DNA of 64,000 nucleotides, from contig JASGJS010000001.1 in NCBI GenBank assembly GCA_047601185.1, forward strand, positions 558,001 through 622,000, written 5' to 3'. The translations under genes and the position numbers were made by a program. Below the pieces are notes generated by a model that saw nothing but the letters and a program-made list of their open reading frames with translations, searched no databases and was not told the DNA's origin. Shown piece after piece: positions 23,501 through 32,173 of the stretch (position 1 is the first letter of the stretch; every line of letters starts with the position of its first letter). Origin of the DNA: JASGJS01 sp047601185. GTDB taxonomy: Bacteria > Pseudomonadota > Gammaproteobacteria > JAURND01.

Positions 23501-23806
23501 ATGGCTATTCATGCAATGAACACTCTCGATAGGATAACGGGTGGAGAATTGACGCTCGGTAAAGCAATTAGAGCTATCAGGTTGGGAGAAGATATTAAAC
23601 AAAGCGATTTCGCGAAGATGATTCATGTCACACAATCTTATTTAAGTGATCTTGAAAATGATCGCAAAGAAGTTAGTCCTCAGAAGGCTGCAGAAATTGC
23701 TAGAATCCTAGGATACTCAGAAAAACAGTTTATCCGTTTAGCGGTGCAAGATGGTTTACGGCGCAAAGGCTTTCACTATGAGATTGAGGTACGTGATGCG
23801 GCTTAA
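23501..23806 (+). CDS. XRE-family helix-turn-helix protein
   Basis: A 101-residue protein with one Cro/CI-type helix-turn-helix: SDFAKMIHVTQSYLSDLEND (about residues 35-54). It resembles HigA-like and orphan antitoxin regulators, but no toxin frame is adjacent. It follows a small lipoprotein gene by six bases, and ends convergent with purF only 20 bases away. The regulon is unknown. Confidence 0.8.
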   Translation: MAIHAMNTLDRITGGELTLGKAIRAIRLGEDIKQSDFAKMIHVTQSYLSDLENDRKEVSPQKAAEIARILGYSEKQFIRLAVQDGLRRKGFHYEIEVRDAA

Positions 23807-23827
23807 GCTCTGTCTATCCTAAATCTG

Positions 23828-25162
23828 TTACGAATTGTACATTTCAACAATTTGAGCATCTAATAGGGCTTGAGCATTGTGCTTTGCTTTGTCATTACGT
23901 TTTTGTTCGAGTTTGGCTAAATAATCTGCTGTTACGCCTCCGGTTACATACTCACCCGTAAAGACCGAATCTTCAAACCGTGTGATCGTCGGGTTGCCTT
24001 CCTGAGCGGCTTCATATAATGCGCTCAAGGATTGGAAGATCAGCCAATCTGCGCCGATTGATTGGGTGATTTCTTGGACGCTGCGACCATGTGCAATTAA
24101 TTCGCTGGCTACGGGCATATCGATACCGTAGACATTCGGATAACGCACTTCTGGCGCTGCAGAAGCGAAATACACTTTACGGGCGCCCGCATCTCTGGCC
24201 ATTTGAATAATTTCTTTGGAGGTGGTGCCCCTGACGATGGAATCATCCACCAATAACACATTTTTGCCTTGAAATTCGAGGCCAATGGCATTTAATTTTT
24301 GTTTGACGGATTTACGTCGCGCAGTTTGGCCGGGCATAATAAACGTTCGACCGATGTAACGGTTTTTCACAAAGCCTTCGCTGTATTTGACTCTCAATGC
24401 TTGTGCCAAGGCTAAAGCGGCGCTGCGGCTCGTGTCGGGGATGGGGATGACGACATCAATATCATGCTCTGGAAACTGTTTTAAAATTTGTTCGGCTAAT
24501 TTTTGTCCTAATGAAACCCGGAATTTATAGACCAAAATTTTATCAATTAACGAGTCTGGCCGGGCGAGATACACATATTCAAATAAACACGGTGACAGTT
24601 GTGCAGAAGTTGCACATTGCTCTTGGAATATCTCTCCGTTTTTAGTGATATAGATGGCTTCGCCAGGAGCGACATCGCGCTCCAACTGATAGCCTATTGC
24701 ATCTAATGCCACACTTTCTGAGGCAACCATGTGGTCTTTGCCTTGGGTATGCGGGCGGGTACCATACACTAGAGGGCGAATGCCATGCGGGTCTCGAAAA
24801 GCGACTAATCCATGGCCCGCAATTAAAATCACCACCGCGTAAGCACCTGAACAGCGCTGATGCACTCTGCGAACGGCTTGAAAGATATCTTGCGGGGAGG
24901 GTGTCTGGCTGGCAGATAGCTGTAATTCGTGCGCAAAAATATTTAACAGAACTTCTGAATCGGAATCTGTATTTAAATGACGTCGATCGAGATTGATTAG
25001 ATCTTGACGCAACGCATCTGCATTGGTCAGATTGCCATTATGCGCGATACTGAGCCCGTAGGGGGAGTTGACGTAAAGGGGTTGGGCTTCGGCGGCGCTG
25101 GCGGAGCCGGCGGTGGGATAGCGGACATGGCCAATCCCCATATTGCCCTTTAAACGTAACAT
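23828..25162 (-). CDS. purF: Amidophosphoribosyltransferase, main part (frame-shifted purF)
   Basis: This frame holds most of PurF, which commits PRPP and glutamine to purine synthesis. It starts inside the glutaminase domain (MLRLKGNMGIGHVRYPTAGS) and includes the PRPP loop NVLLVDDSIVRGTTSKEI. It ends in the normal place. The first about 58 residues, with the catalytic Cys, lie in another frame (see 25038-25340). One extra base in CCACATG (plus strand 25160-25167) separates them; deletion of one base gives an alignment to E. coli PurF without a gap. An internal ATG start would give an enzyme lacking Cys2, able at best to use ammonia. Confidence 0.92.
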   Translation of the reverse strand: MLRLKGNMGIGHVRYPTAGSASAAEAQPLYVNSPYGLSIAHNGNLTNADALRQDLINLDRRHLNTDSDSEVLLNIFAHELQLSASQTPSPQDIFQAVRRVHQRCSGAYAVVILIAGHGLVAFRDPHGIRPLVYGTRPHTQGKDHMVASESVALDAIGYQLERDVAPGEAIYITKNGEIFQEQCATSAQLSPCLFEYVYLARPDSLIDKILVYKFRVSLGQKLAEQILKQFPEHDIDVVIPIPDTSRSAALALAQALRVKYSEGFVKNRYIGRTFIMPGQTARRKSVKQKLNAIGLEFQGKNVLLVDDSIVRGTTSKEIIQMARDAGARKVYFASAAPEVRYPNVYGIDMPVASELIAHGRSVQEITQSIGADWLIFQSLSALYEAAQEGNPTITRFEDSVFTGEYVTGGVTADYLAKLEQKRNDKAKHNAQALLDAQIVEMYNS

Positions 25163-25340
25163 GTGGTTCTGCTCTCACCGCATCGCGTACTAGGCCATTG
25201 GCTTTGCGCAGAAACACGCGGGATCCATCACAGGTTAATATCCCAGCGGCATCTTGACCTCGATGTTGCAATAACGTTAATGCTTCATAAATATCTTGGT
25301 TAACCGGAGAGCTCGCAACAACGCCTACAATACCACACAT
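25038..25340 (-). CDS. purF: Amidophosphoribosyltransferase, N-terminal part (frame-shifted purF)
   Basis: The start MCGIVGVVASSPVNQDIYEA contains the nucleophile Cys2, followed by LLQHRGQDAAGI and RKANGLVRDAVRAE, which align with E. coli PurF. After residue 58 this frame leaves the family and ends in an arginine-rich tail (CPLSHRRLRQRRRSPTPLRQ). The true continuation is one base away. AGGTGATTC precedes the ATG. MITE A3 lies 35 bases upstream, between cvpA and purF. Confidence 0.88.
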   Translation of the reverse strand: MCGIVGVVASSPVNQDIYEALTLLQHRGQDAAGILTCDGSRVFLRKANGLVRDAVRAEPHVTFKGQYGDWPCPLSHRRLRQRRRSPTPLRQLPLRAQYRA

Positions 25341-25374
25341 GAATCACCTATAAATTTTGGTAAACTTTCTAACA

Positions 25375-25578
25375 GTATCCATTTAGCACATTCTAAGGGA
25401 AGCTCGATCTCTAAAATAGGCAGGAGGCGTCGTCCTCGCAGGATGCGGGGATCCAGTCTGCAGGAAGCAAAACTTTACATCCTTGTAAACTGGATCCCGG
25501 CATCCATGCCGGGACGACGCCTCCTCTTGAGTGCCTCCTCAAGAGAACTGAGCTTGCCTTAGAAAGTGCTGAATGTTT
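25375..25578. mobile_element. Family A MITE A3 between cvpA and purF
   Basis: Ends are GTATCCATTTAGCACATTCT and AGAAAGTGCTGAATGTTTAT. Arms GGAGGCGTCGTCCTCGCAGG and GGGACGACGCCTCC surround a spacer with GATCCAGTCTGCAGGAAGCA. Flanks TTCTAACA and TTCTAATT share six of eight bases. It splits the usual cvpA-purF pair, so purF is either read through the hairpin or has its own promoter in 35 bases or inside the element. Confidence 0.8.
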
Positions 25579-25599
25579 ATTTCTAATTTAAGTGCTGAG

Positions 25600-26151
25600 T
25601 TACAAATTTTGAAGTGTTTGACTGACTTCCGTTGGCAATTTTACTTTAGTTTGATTTTGAAATTTCTGAATCTCACTGGGCACTAAACTGCGTATCCATT
25701 CGACCAAGCCTTGAAATTGCGGGATTAATTGGGATTCGTTCCACAGTGCATTATCAGAGGCTGCTGTCATTTCAGCCGCTAATATCAAGACAGCCACGAG
25801 TAGTATACCTCTTGCCACACCAAACATGAGACCCAATAAACGGTCTGTGCCGGATAACCCGGTTTTATACAACATGCCGCTCAAGATAAAATTGAAGATC
25901 GCGCCTAGAATCACGATCACCAAGAATATGAGCAGAAAGGCGAGTGGACCACGAATATGCGCGGATTCTACACCCGACAAAAACCGTGCCGCCGCCCAAT
26001 TATAATAACGAAACGCCATCCACAGCGCGAAAATCCACACTAATAGCGATAACGCTTCGCGCACAAAACCTCGAATGAGGCTGACCAAAGCCGATAAGAG
26101 AATGATACCTAATATTGCGAAATCAATCCAGTTTAGACTGTGCCAATTCAT
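25600..26151 (-). CDS. cvpA: CvpA family inner-membrane protein
   Basis: A 183-residue membrane protein with four predicted helices (IDFAILGIILLSALVSLIRG; ALSLLVWIFALWMAF; PLAFLLIFLVIVILGAIFNF; GVARGILLVAVLILAA). The family is linked with colicin V production and with purF expression; molecular function is unsettled. It follows the SPOR-domain gene by nine bases. The purF partner is displaced by MITE A3. Confidence 0.95.
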   Translation of the reverse strand: MNWHSLNWIDFAILGIILLSALVSLIRGFVREALSLLVWIFALWMAFRYYNWAAARFLSGVESAHIRGPLAFLLIFLVIVILGAIFNFILSGMLYKTGLSGTDRLLGLMFGVARGILLVAVLILAAEMTAASDNALWNESQLIPQFQGLVEWIRSLVPSEIQKFQNQTKVKLPTEVSQTLQNL

Positions 26152-26160
26152 AAAAACCCC

Positions 26161-26862
26161 TTAAAAATTTGCCTTAACAATCATTCCCTTCGTTTCGAAT
26201 ACTCTATTCAATTTTTGCAATAATACTTCCGCCTCAGATCGACGTAATTGTGGGCCGACTAAAACACGCACCCAATCGCCATGCGACGTTTTTGTGGTAT
26301 GAATATAAGCAGGATATCCTTGCGCTTGTATTTTTTTCATTAAACGCTCGGCGTTGGCTTTGGTCGTGAAGCTACCGAGTTGTACGGCAAAGGCTTGTGG
26401 TGCAGTACTAGGTTGAGTGGCTTTAGGAATTTCGCTAGGATTGACGATGGCTGCTGAGGGCGGTATTTCTGCATTCATCGGTGCAGCATTTGCAGCCATT
26501 TCAGGCGCTGAGGGGGCGTTTGCTTGAGGGGCTGCCGCAGGCTCTGACGGTGTTGCTGCAGAGACTGAGGCAATTTCTACACTGGCAGAATCTATGGTTT
26601 GGATCTGGGTTGTCGCTAGGGTATCCGGTGTTGGTGCGGCGTCTGTGTTGGAAGCCGCGGCAGTCATTGTGGGGGTGGTGACATCTTTCCCCGGTAAGGC
26701 TTCTAACAAGTCTTTGGGTTTGGGAGGAGGTTCGGGAACATGAGCGGACAGCTGCAACTCATTGCCAGGTGTCATATGATTAAAAAATGAGGGGATTAAA
26801 ATTAACCCTAAGGCTAATAATAGTCCGACGCCTACAATCCGCTTTTTCAATTTTATATCCAC
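26161..26862 (-). CDS. dedD: SPOR-domain protein (DedD-like)
   Basis: A 233-residue bitopic membrane protein. One N-terminal helix (IVGVGLLLALGLILIPSFF) is followed by a long periplasmic linker rich in A, P and S, and a C-terminal SPOR domain (FAVQLGSFTTKANAERLMKK, then ILLQKLNRVFETKGMIVKAN-like end) that binds denuded septal glycan. Its place between folC and cvpA is the dedD position of gammaproteobacteria. Confidence 0.92.
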   Translation of the reverse strand: MDIKLKKRIVGVGLLLALGLILIPSFFNHMTPGNELQLSAHVPEPPPKPKDLLEALPGKDVTTPTMTAAASNTDAAPTPDTLATTQIQTIDSASVEIASVSAATPSEPAAAPQANAPSAPEMAANAAPMNAEIPPSAAIVNPSEIPKATQPSTAPQAFAVQLGSFTTKANAERLMKKIQAQGYPAYIHTTKTSHGDWVRVLVGPQLRRSEAEVLLQKLNRVFETKGMIVKANF

Positions 26863-26866
26863 AAGT

Positions 26867-28120
26867 TTACTCTCTCAAACGACTTAAAATTGGGCCGACG
26901 GTATGGAAAGAACCGAACACGATGATTCTATCCGTGGGCCCACAGTTCGCAACCGCCTGGTCAAACGCGGTCAATACCGATTCATACTGATCATAATGGT
27001 TAACGCCTAAAGACGATAGTTGTGTCGCTAATGCAATAGCCTTCGCCCCTCGACTTTCAGGTAGCGTCGATAAGAACCAGGCATCAACGACAGATAACAG
27101 GGGCTTCAATGTCCCCGCAATATCTTTATCCGCCAACATCCCTACCACCGCCAGGGTCTTACCTGTGATTGGGGTAGATTGTAATCGCTCTGCCAATAAA
27201 ATGGTAGCTGCGGGATTATGAGCCACATCCAAAATGATTGAACGGGGTTGGGTGAAGCATTGAAAGCGTCCGGGCAGGTAAGCCTCGCGCAAGCCTTGCT
27301 GCAGCGCGGCATATTCAATGTTTAAGCGTGGCTTTAAGCAAGTGAGCGCCATTAAAGCGGTGGCTGCATTCATAATGTGCAATTGGGGTAAGGGTAAATT
27401 GTCCCATTGTTCTGTGTGGGTCTGCCAATTCCAGCTTGTGGCATTTTTATGCCAAGTAAAATCTCGATTGGCTACAAATAATTGAGCCTGAATCTGCTGG
27501 GCGTATTGCAATAAGGTGGCGGGCGGATCTGGATCTCCGCAAATCGCCGGTTTATCCGGACGGAATATGCCGGCTTTTTCGTAGGCGATGGCTTCGCGGG
27601 TGTCACCTAACCAGGCCATGTGGTCTAATGCGATACTGGTTACGATTGATAGATCGGGTTCAACAATATTGACAGCATCTAATCGGCCACCCAATCCCAC
27701 TTCTAAAATCAGCGCGTCTAAAGGCTGTTGCCGAAATATTTGCAGAGCAGCTAAGGTGGTAAATTCAAAATAGGTGAGAGGAATATTATCGCGAGCGTGT
27801 TCAACGACTTGAAAGGCCTCTAATAAGCTCGCCTCTGACACGGGCTGGCTTTGTAAAGCAATGCGTTCTTGGAATTGGATCAGATGGGGAGAGGTATAAG
27901 TGCCGACGCGATAGCCTTGCGCTTGTAGAATGGCAGTTAAGAAGGCAGCACAAGAACCTTTGCCATTGGTGCCCCCTATTGTCACGACCGGGCAGTTAAA
28001 GTGGCGCAGCTGCAATCTATCTGCAACCTGGCTGACCCGCTCCAAACCTAACGCCATAGTTTGGGGGTGCAAGGTTTCAATATAAGCCAGCCCCTGCGGT
28101 AAGGTCTTAAACTGCGCCAT
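26867..28120 (-). CDS. folC: Dihydrofolate synthase / folylpolyglutamate synthase
   Basis: This Mur-ligase family enzyme adds glutamate to dihydropteroate and folates. The 417-residue protein contains the P-loop GGTNGKGSCAAFL and the family loop YTSPHLIQFQERI, with a C-terminal ligase domain (ILDVAHNPAATILLAERLQS). Its ATG overlaps the accD stop by one base, so translation is coupled. Confidence 0.97.
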   Translation of the reverse strand: MAQFKTLPQGLAYIETLHPQTMALGLERVSQVADRLQLRHFNCPVVTIGGTNGKGSCAAFLTAILQAQGYRVGTYTSPHLIQFQERIALQSQPVSEASLLEAFQVVEHARDNIPLTYFEFTTLAALQIFRQQPLDALILEVGLGGRLDAVNIVEPDLSIVTSIALDHMAWLGDTREAIAYEKAGIFRPDKPAICGDPDPPATLLQYAQQIQAQLFVANRDFTWHKNATSWNWQTHTEQWDNLPLPQLHIMNAATALMALTCLKPRLNIEYAALQQGLREAYLPGRFQCFTQPRSIILDVAHNPAATILLAERLQSTPITGKTLAVVGMLADKDIAGTLKPLLSVVDAWFLSTLPESRGAKAIALATQLSSLGVNHYDQYESVLTAFDQAVANCGPTDRIIVFGSFHTVGPILSRLRE

Positions 28121-28983
28121 TAAACAGCCGCAGGGCTGGGAAGTTTTTGGAGTTTTGCCAACAGTTCGGCGACCTTGTTACGCATGTTGCGACGATCGAC
28201 AATCATATCAATGGCGCCATGCTCTAACAAAAACTCACTGCGCTGGAAGCCTTCGGGTAGGCTTTGACGCACGGTTTGCTCAATCACACGTGGCCCTGCG
28301 AACCCAATTAAGGCGCGAGGTTCTGCAATGATAATGTCGCCTAACATGGCTAAGCTGGCGCTTACACCGCCCATGGTAGGATCCGCCAATACCGAAATAT
28401 AAGGAATTTTGCGCGCTGCCAATTCCGCTAAGGCTGCGCTGGTTTTAGCCATTTGGAATAACGAGGCTAATCCTTCTTGCATGCGGGCGCCGCCGCTGGC
28501 AGAGAAACAGATGAAAGGAATTTCTTCTTTGAGGCTCTTTTCCACACCACGCACGAACCGCTCGCCTACGACCGTGCCCATGGATCCGCCAATAAAATTA
28601 AAATCGAACGCCGCGGCCACCACCGGCATGCCATTGAGTAACCCTTGCATGACGACTAACGCGTCTTTTTCTTGGGTATCTTTTTGGGCAGCAAGTAAGC
28701 GCTCTCTATATTTACGCGTATCGCGAAAATTGAGGAAATCGACAGGCTCCACTTCATCAGCAATCTCGATGCGCTCTTCCACGTCTAGAAAATATTCCAG
28801 GCGCGTGCGAGCGCTCAAGCGCTGATGAAATTCGCACTTAGGGCAGACTTGTAAGTTCCGTTGCAGCTCCAATAAATACAACATGGCGCCGCATTCGGGA
28901 CATTTACTCCAGATACCCTCAGGAACGCCCTTTTTTTGGGCGGTTTCAACTTTAGAGGGAAAGAGCTTTTTAAACCAACTCAT
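28120..28983 (-). CDS. accD: Acetyl-CoA carboxylase carboxyltransferase subunit beta
   Basis: AccD pairs with AccA to transfer CO2 to acetyl-CoA for fatty-acid synthesis. The 287-residue protein has an N-terminal zinc ribbon with CPECGAMLY and CPKCEFHQRL (four Cys). The crotonase-like fold includes FICFSASGGARMQEGLASLF and GGVSASLAMLGD. It lies directly before folC, the conserved accD-folC order. Confidence 0.98.
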   Translation of the reverse strand: MSWFKKLFPSKVETAQKKGVPEGIWSKCPECGAMLYLLELQRNLQVCPKCEFHQRLSARTRLEYFLDVEERIEIADEVEPVDFLNFRDTRKYRERLLAAQKDTQEKDALVVMQGLLNGMPVVAAAFDFNFIGGSMGTVVGERFVRGVEKSLKEEIPFICFSASGGARMQEGLASLFQMAKTSAALAELAARKIPYISVLADPTMGGVSASLAMLGDIIIAEPRALIGFAGPRVIEQTVRQSLPEGFQRSEFLLEHGAIDMIVDRRNMRNKVAELLAKLQKLPSPAAV

Positions 28984-28991
28984 AAATAATC

Positions 28992-29468
28992 TTAATTAAC
29001 GCTAATTAAATGCACTTTAAAAATTAAAGTTTCATCAGGACCAATTAAACCGCCTGCACCCGTTTTGCCATAGGCTAAGTTGGATGGGATATATAACATC
29101 CAGGTGGCGCCAGTGTTCATCAACTGTAAGGCTTCTTGCCAGCCAGCGATGACGCCATTGACAGGGAAAGTGGCGGGTTGACCGCGCTTGTAGGAGCTAT
29201 CGAACACAGTGCCATTTAACAGCTTGCCTTCGTAGTCTACCGTGACGGTATCGCGCGGACCGGGTTTTTTACCTTCGCCTGGGGTGATGACTTCATATTG
29301 TAAACCACTGGGTAAGGTGACCACACCCGGTTTTTTTTCATTTTCTTGCATAAAGGATTCCTTTGTCTGTGCGGTATTGGGGGTGGTTTGGGCCATAGCG
29401 ATGCTATGGGGCTGAGCGACCCAGACTAAGCCTAACAAAATTCCTTGAACTAAAGATCGAATTTTCAT
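28992..29468 (-). CDS. Exported FKBP-type peptidyl-prolyl cis-trans isomerase
   Basis: A 158-residue protein with a signal peptide (MKIRSLVQGILLGLVWVAQP then HSIAMAQ) and one C-terminal FKBP domain (GPRDTVTVDYEGKLLNGTVF then DSSYKRGQPATFPVNGVIAG). It lacks the N-terminal dimerisation helices of Mip. It occupies the place between truA and accD where trpF (or trpFBA) lies in many gammaproteobacteria. The ATG at 29468 is chosen over TTG codons just upstream because AGGAGAG stands seven bases before it. Confidence 0.93.
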   Translation of the reverse strand: MKIRSLVQGILLGLVWVAQPHSIAMAQTTPNTAQTKESFMQENEKKPGVVTLPSGLQYEVITPGEGKKPGPRDTVTVDYEGKLLNGTVFDSSYKRGQPATFPVNGVIAGWQEALQLMNTGATWMLYIPSNLAYGKTGAGGLIGPDETLIFKVHLISVN

Positions 29469-29479
29469 CAACAACTCTC

Positions 29480-29502
29480 CTAGAAATGATCAAGCATTCT
29501 AG
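29480..29502. other. Small palindrome in the truA-FKBP spacer
   Basis: CTAGAA and TTCTAG are placed symmetrically around ATGATCAAGCA, immediately upstream of the FKBP ribosome binding site. It may fold as a weak hairpin in the operon transcript. Confidence 0.35.
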
Positions 29503-29518
29503 TGTAATTTCGCTAGAG

Positions 29519-30277
29519 TTACAAGGTGGGGAAGGGTTTCGGATATTCAACCCCCATCAAATATAACCCCTGAGGGGGTGCGGTAATCCCTCCCAATTTA
29601 CGGTCTCTCCCCAGCAATACCGCTTTCGCCCAATCAGGTTCGCGGCGTTTCTTGCCAATTTCCAACAATACCCCAACAATATTTCTGACCATGTGATGTA
29701 AAAACGCATTGGCTTGGATATCGATTTTAATGATGTGATCGGTCTGGCTAATCGTGAGCCAATCCACCCGCCGAATGGGGCTGCGTGCTTGGCAGTCAGC
29801 ACCGCGAAAGGCACTAAAATCATGTTCGCCGACTAAATCTTGTGCCGCCAGCTGCATTAAGGCGATATCCAATTCGAAATTGATCCAAGTCCAATATTGC
29901 CGGTAAAGCGCGGGGCGGATGGGATGACAGTAGAGCTGATAACAATAACGGCGTGACAGCGCTGAATAACGGGCATGAAATTCGGAATCCACGGGTATCG
30001 CCCAAGTGATACGCATATCCGCAGGCAAACAATGATTCACACCCGCTACCCAAGTGGCCGGTGTGCGATCGGCGACGGTATCAAAGTGGATGACTTGCCC
30101 CCAAGCATGGACACCTCGATCGGTTCGCCCAGCACAGACCGCTTCAACAGGATGATTGGCTATTTTGCTTAGGGCGTGTTCGAGTTGCACCTGCAGAGTG
30201 GGAAGGGTGGCATCCTGCTGCTTTTGCCAACCGTGGTAGTGACTGCCGTCGTATTCTAAGCCTAACGCCCAACGCAT
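29519..30277 (-). CDS. truA: tRNA pseudouridine(38-40) synthase
   Basis: TruA isomerises uridines 38-40 in the tRNA anticodon arm. The 252-residue protein has the catalytic Asp in CAGRTDRGVHAWGQVIHF (about residue 52) and the family C-terminal half FLHHMVRNIVGVLLEIGKKR. Its start directly follows the fimV-like stop, without a gap. Confidence 0.98.
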   Translation of the reverse strand: MRWALGLEYDGSHYHGWQKQQDATLPTLQVQLEHALSKIANHPVEAVCAGRTDRGVHAWGQVIHFDTVADRTPATWVAGVNHCLPADMRITWAIPVDSEFHARYSALSRRYCYQLYCHPIRPALYRQYWTWINFELDIALMQLAAQDLVGEHDFSAFRGADCQARSPIRRVDWLTISQTDHIIKIDIQANAFLHHMVRNIVGVLLEIGKKRREPDWAKAVLLGRDRKLGGITAPPQGLYLMGVEYPKPFPTL

Positions 30278-31087
30278 TTATGAATCGTCTTCTGCTAATT
30301 TTGCCTGTTCTAATAAAAGATCTGCTTCATTGCGTTCAGGTTCAGAACCTTCTTGAAAAACCCATTCTAAGGTTTCTTTAACCGCTTCATAATCCCCCAT
30401 CTCCAAATAGGCTCTGGCGAGATCTAATTTGACTCTGACGGCTTCGTTATTTTCCATAAATTCAAACCCTTCTTCCGGGGGTGCAGCCGTTGTCCCTGTG
30501 GTGATTTTTTCAACTTTTTGTGCGTAATCCTCTTCACCTTCTACATAACTATCTTCGTCTTCATCCTCGTCTTCCTCTTCAACTTCAACTTCTTCCGCTA
30601 CGACTTCAGGTGTGGCAATGGCTGCGGGTCTCTCTTCCTCTGGCTCGGGTTCTGGCGCTGTTTCTTCTAAGGGTAAAGGGAACGCCGGTGGCGGCAATTC
30701 GAGCTCATCCTCTTCATCTGGAGCTTTTTCAGCAGGGGGTAGTGGCCGCAAGGTGGTCTTTTTGCTCGGCCAGAGAAATAAGCCTAACAGCAATAGCACA
30801 CTTAAGATCATTAAGCCGATACCCGCGATGAGTAACATACCAAAATTATTCCACCGTTTTGAGGGTGCGGACGGAGGGGGTGCGGGTTGTTTTAACGCTT
30901 CAGACAATACGGAAGCTTCTGTTGCAACACGGTTAGGGCTGTTCATCGACACCGTCTGAGAAGGCGAGATGACGGTGTACTGTGGGGTGGGTAACATGGC
31001 AGGTGCAGCAACAGCCTGCAAGTATACAACCACTAAGAATGGAATCAACATTCCTTTGCAAAATAACGTGAATCGTCTACGTTTCAT
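30278..31087 (-). CDS. fimV: Short FimV/HubP-like protein with acidic linker
   Basis: A 269-residue protein at the fimV position upstream of truA. A signal-anchor start is followed by a periplasmic stretch, a transmembrane helix (GMLLIAGIGLMILSVLLLLG then LFLW, about residues 87-110), and a strongly acidic cytoplasmic linker (EEVEVEEEDEDEDEDSYVEG). It ends in the FimV C-terminal TPR-like motif (KLDLARAYLEMGDYEAVKET). Classical FimV proteins exceed 600 residues and carry LysM; no LysM is seen here, so it is a much reduced version. The role in polar organisation or type IV pili is inferred from family and place. Confidence 0.75.
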   Translation of the reverse strand: MKRRRFTLFCKGMLIPFLVVVYLQAVAAPAMLPTPQYTVISPSQTVSMNSPNRVATEASVLSEALKQPAPPPSAPSKRWNNFGMLLIAGIGLMILSVLLLLGLFLWPSKKTTLRPLPPAEKAPDEEDELELPPPAFPLPLEETAPEPEPEEERPAAIATPEVVAEEVEVEEEDEDEDEDSYVEGEEDYAQKVEKITTGTTAAPPEEGFEFMENNEAVRVKLDLARAYLEMGDYEAVKETLEWVFQEGSEPERNEADLLLEQAKLAEDDS

Positions 31088-31111
31088 CCTTCACACCTAT
31101 CACATTGATGA

Positions 31112-31459
31112 CTAAGGCCTTTCAATTTCAACCCCAATACAGCGACCGCTTTGGTTTAAACTCTGTTTAGAGAGGCGAAGCCGCACGCGTCGATCTCCAA
31201 ACTCCGTTACTATTTTTTGTGCTAAATAATCGGCTAAGGATTCGAGTAAAAAGAAGGTGGTTTCTCGACTCCATGCGGCTAAACACTGCGCAATATAGTC
31301 ATAATCTAACGTTTCAGATAACGCATCGGTTAAAGCCGCTTTGCGGGCATTTATACTGATTTCAATATCCACATTTAAGACTTGTGGAGCCAAACGTTCT
31401 TCGGGATAAACCCCCACCATCGCTTCGAGTTGTAAACCTTTTAAGAACAGTTTATCCAT
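31112..31459 (-). CDS. folB: Dihydroneopterin aldolase
   Basis: FolB cleaves dihydroneopterin to 6-hydroxymethyl-dihydropterin in folate synthesis. The 115-residue length is typical. Family positions LEAMVGVYPEERLAPQVLNV (with the catalytic-region Glu and Tyr) and LESLADYLAQKIVTEF are present. It lies between the MauE/DoxX-like gene and fimV-like gene; folC lies further down the same gene run. Confidence 0.95.
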   Translation of the reverse strand: MDKLFLKGLQLEAMVGVYPEERLAPQVLNVDIEISINARKAALTDALSETLDYDYIAQCLAAWSRETTFFLLESLADYLAQKIVTEFGDRRVRLRLSKQSLNQSGRCIGVEIERP

Positions 31460-31465
31460 GCGCGC

Positions 31466-31969
31466 CTAAAATCGGAATAACATCAACAAGGCCATGACGA
31501 CCATCGCCACATCTTCCAATAACGTGATGGCGGTCATGGGCACATTCAACACCGTACCCAAACAGGCGCAACGAAAGTTTTGTCTTTTCATCAGTGCATT
31601 GATCACGCCAACACTGGAAAAGCCCATCACGAGAATGGTAACAATATTGGTCAAAATCGGGGCAACGCGGGCGACATATGCTAACCCGAGTAATAATTCT
31701 ATGAACGGATAAATATACCCGTATGCTATATAACGTTTGGCCAATAAATCGTAGGTCGCATAGGCGCGCGCAAAACCGGGCAGGTCTAAAAATTTAAATC
31801 CAGAGAACACCAAGAAAAACCCTGCCATAAAATCTTGCATCCAGCCGCCCCAGGTGATGCCAGCTGACCACCAATTCGCAACGAGCGCGACGAGAAAGAT
31901 GTAAAATATAATCAGAAAAAGCGGATACCAGGTTTTAAATCCCGGTTTAAATTCTTCCATTAATTTCAT
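31466..31969 (-). CDS. MauE/DoxX-family membrane protein
   Basis: A 167-residue inner-membrane protein with four or five helices (WYPLFLIIFYIFLVALVANW; MAGFFLVFSGFKFLD; IYPFIELLLGLAYVARVAPI; NIVTILVMGFSSVGVINALM). A cysteine pair FRCACLGTVLNVP in the last loop is typical of the MauE-like subgroup. Redox roles are known for relatives, but none can be assigned here. The ATG at 31969 is preferred because AAGGGG stands before it. It is the likely first gene of the folB-to-cvpA run. Confidence 0.8.
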   Translation of the reverse strand: MKLMEEFKPGFKTWYPLFLIIFYIFLVALVANWWSAGITWGGWMQDFMAGFFLVFSGFKFLDLPGFARAYATYDLLAKRYIAYGYIYPFIELLLGLAYVARVAPILTNIVTILVMGFSSVGVINALMKRQNFRCACLGTVLNVPMTAITLLEDVAMVVMALLMLFRF

Positions 31970-32173
31970 GATTTTCCCCTTTTGAGCATTAAACAACAGC
32001 TTTCCGGAATGCGGGCTCCAGATCACTTTTTCAGCAATAGCTCACTACGCTGCCCCTTCGTTGCGCTTTATTTGCGAGCCTTAAACAACTTCGAGCCTAG
32101 AATCAGCCGTATTATATACAGATTTCATTTGAGCTGATACAATTTTTACTCATCCCTTATCCCTTGAGTCAAT

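Noticed and set aside
28409..28825. 138-codon open frame antisense to accD
   Set aside because: Fully inside a conserved gene, Arg/Ser-rich without motifs.
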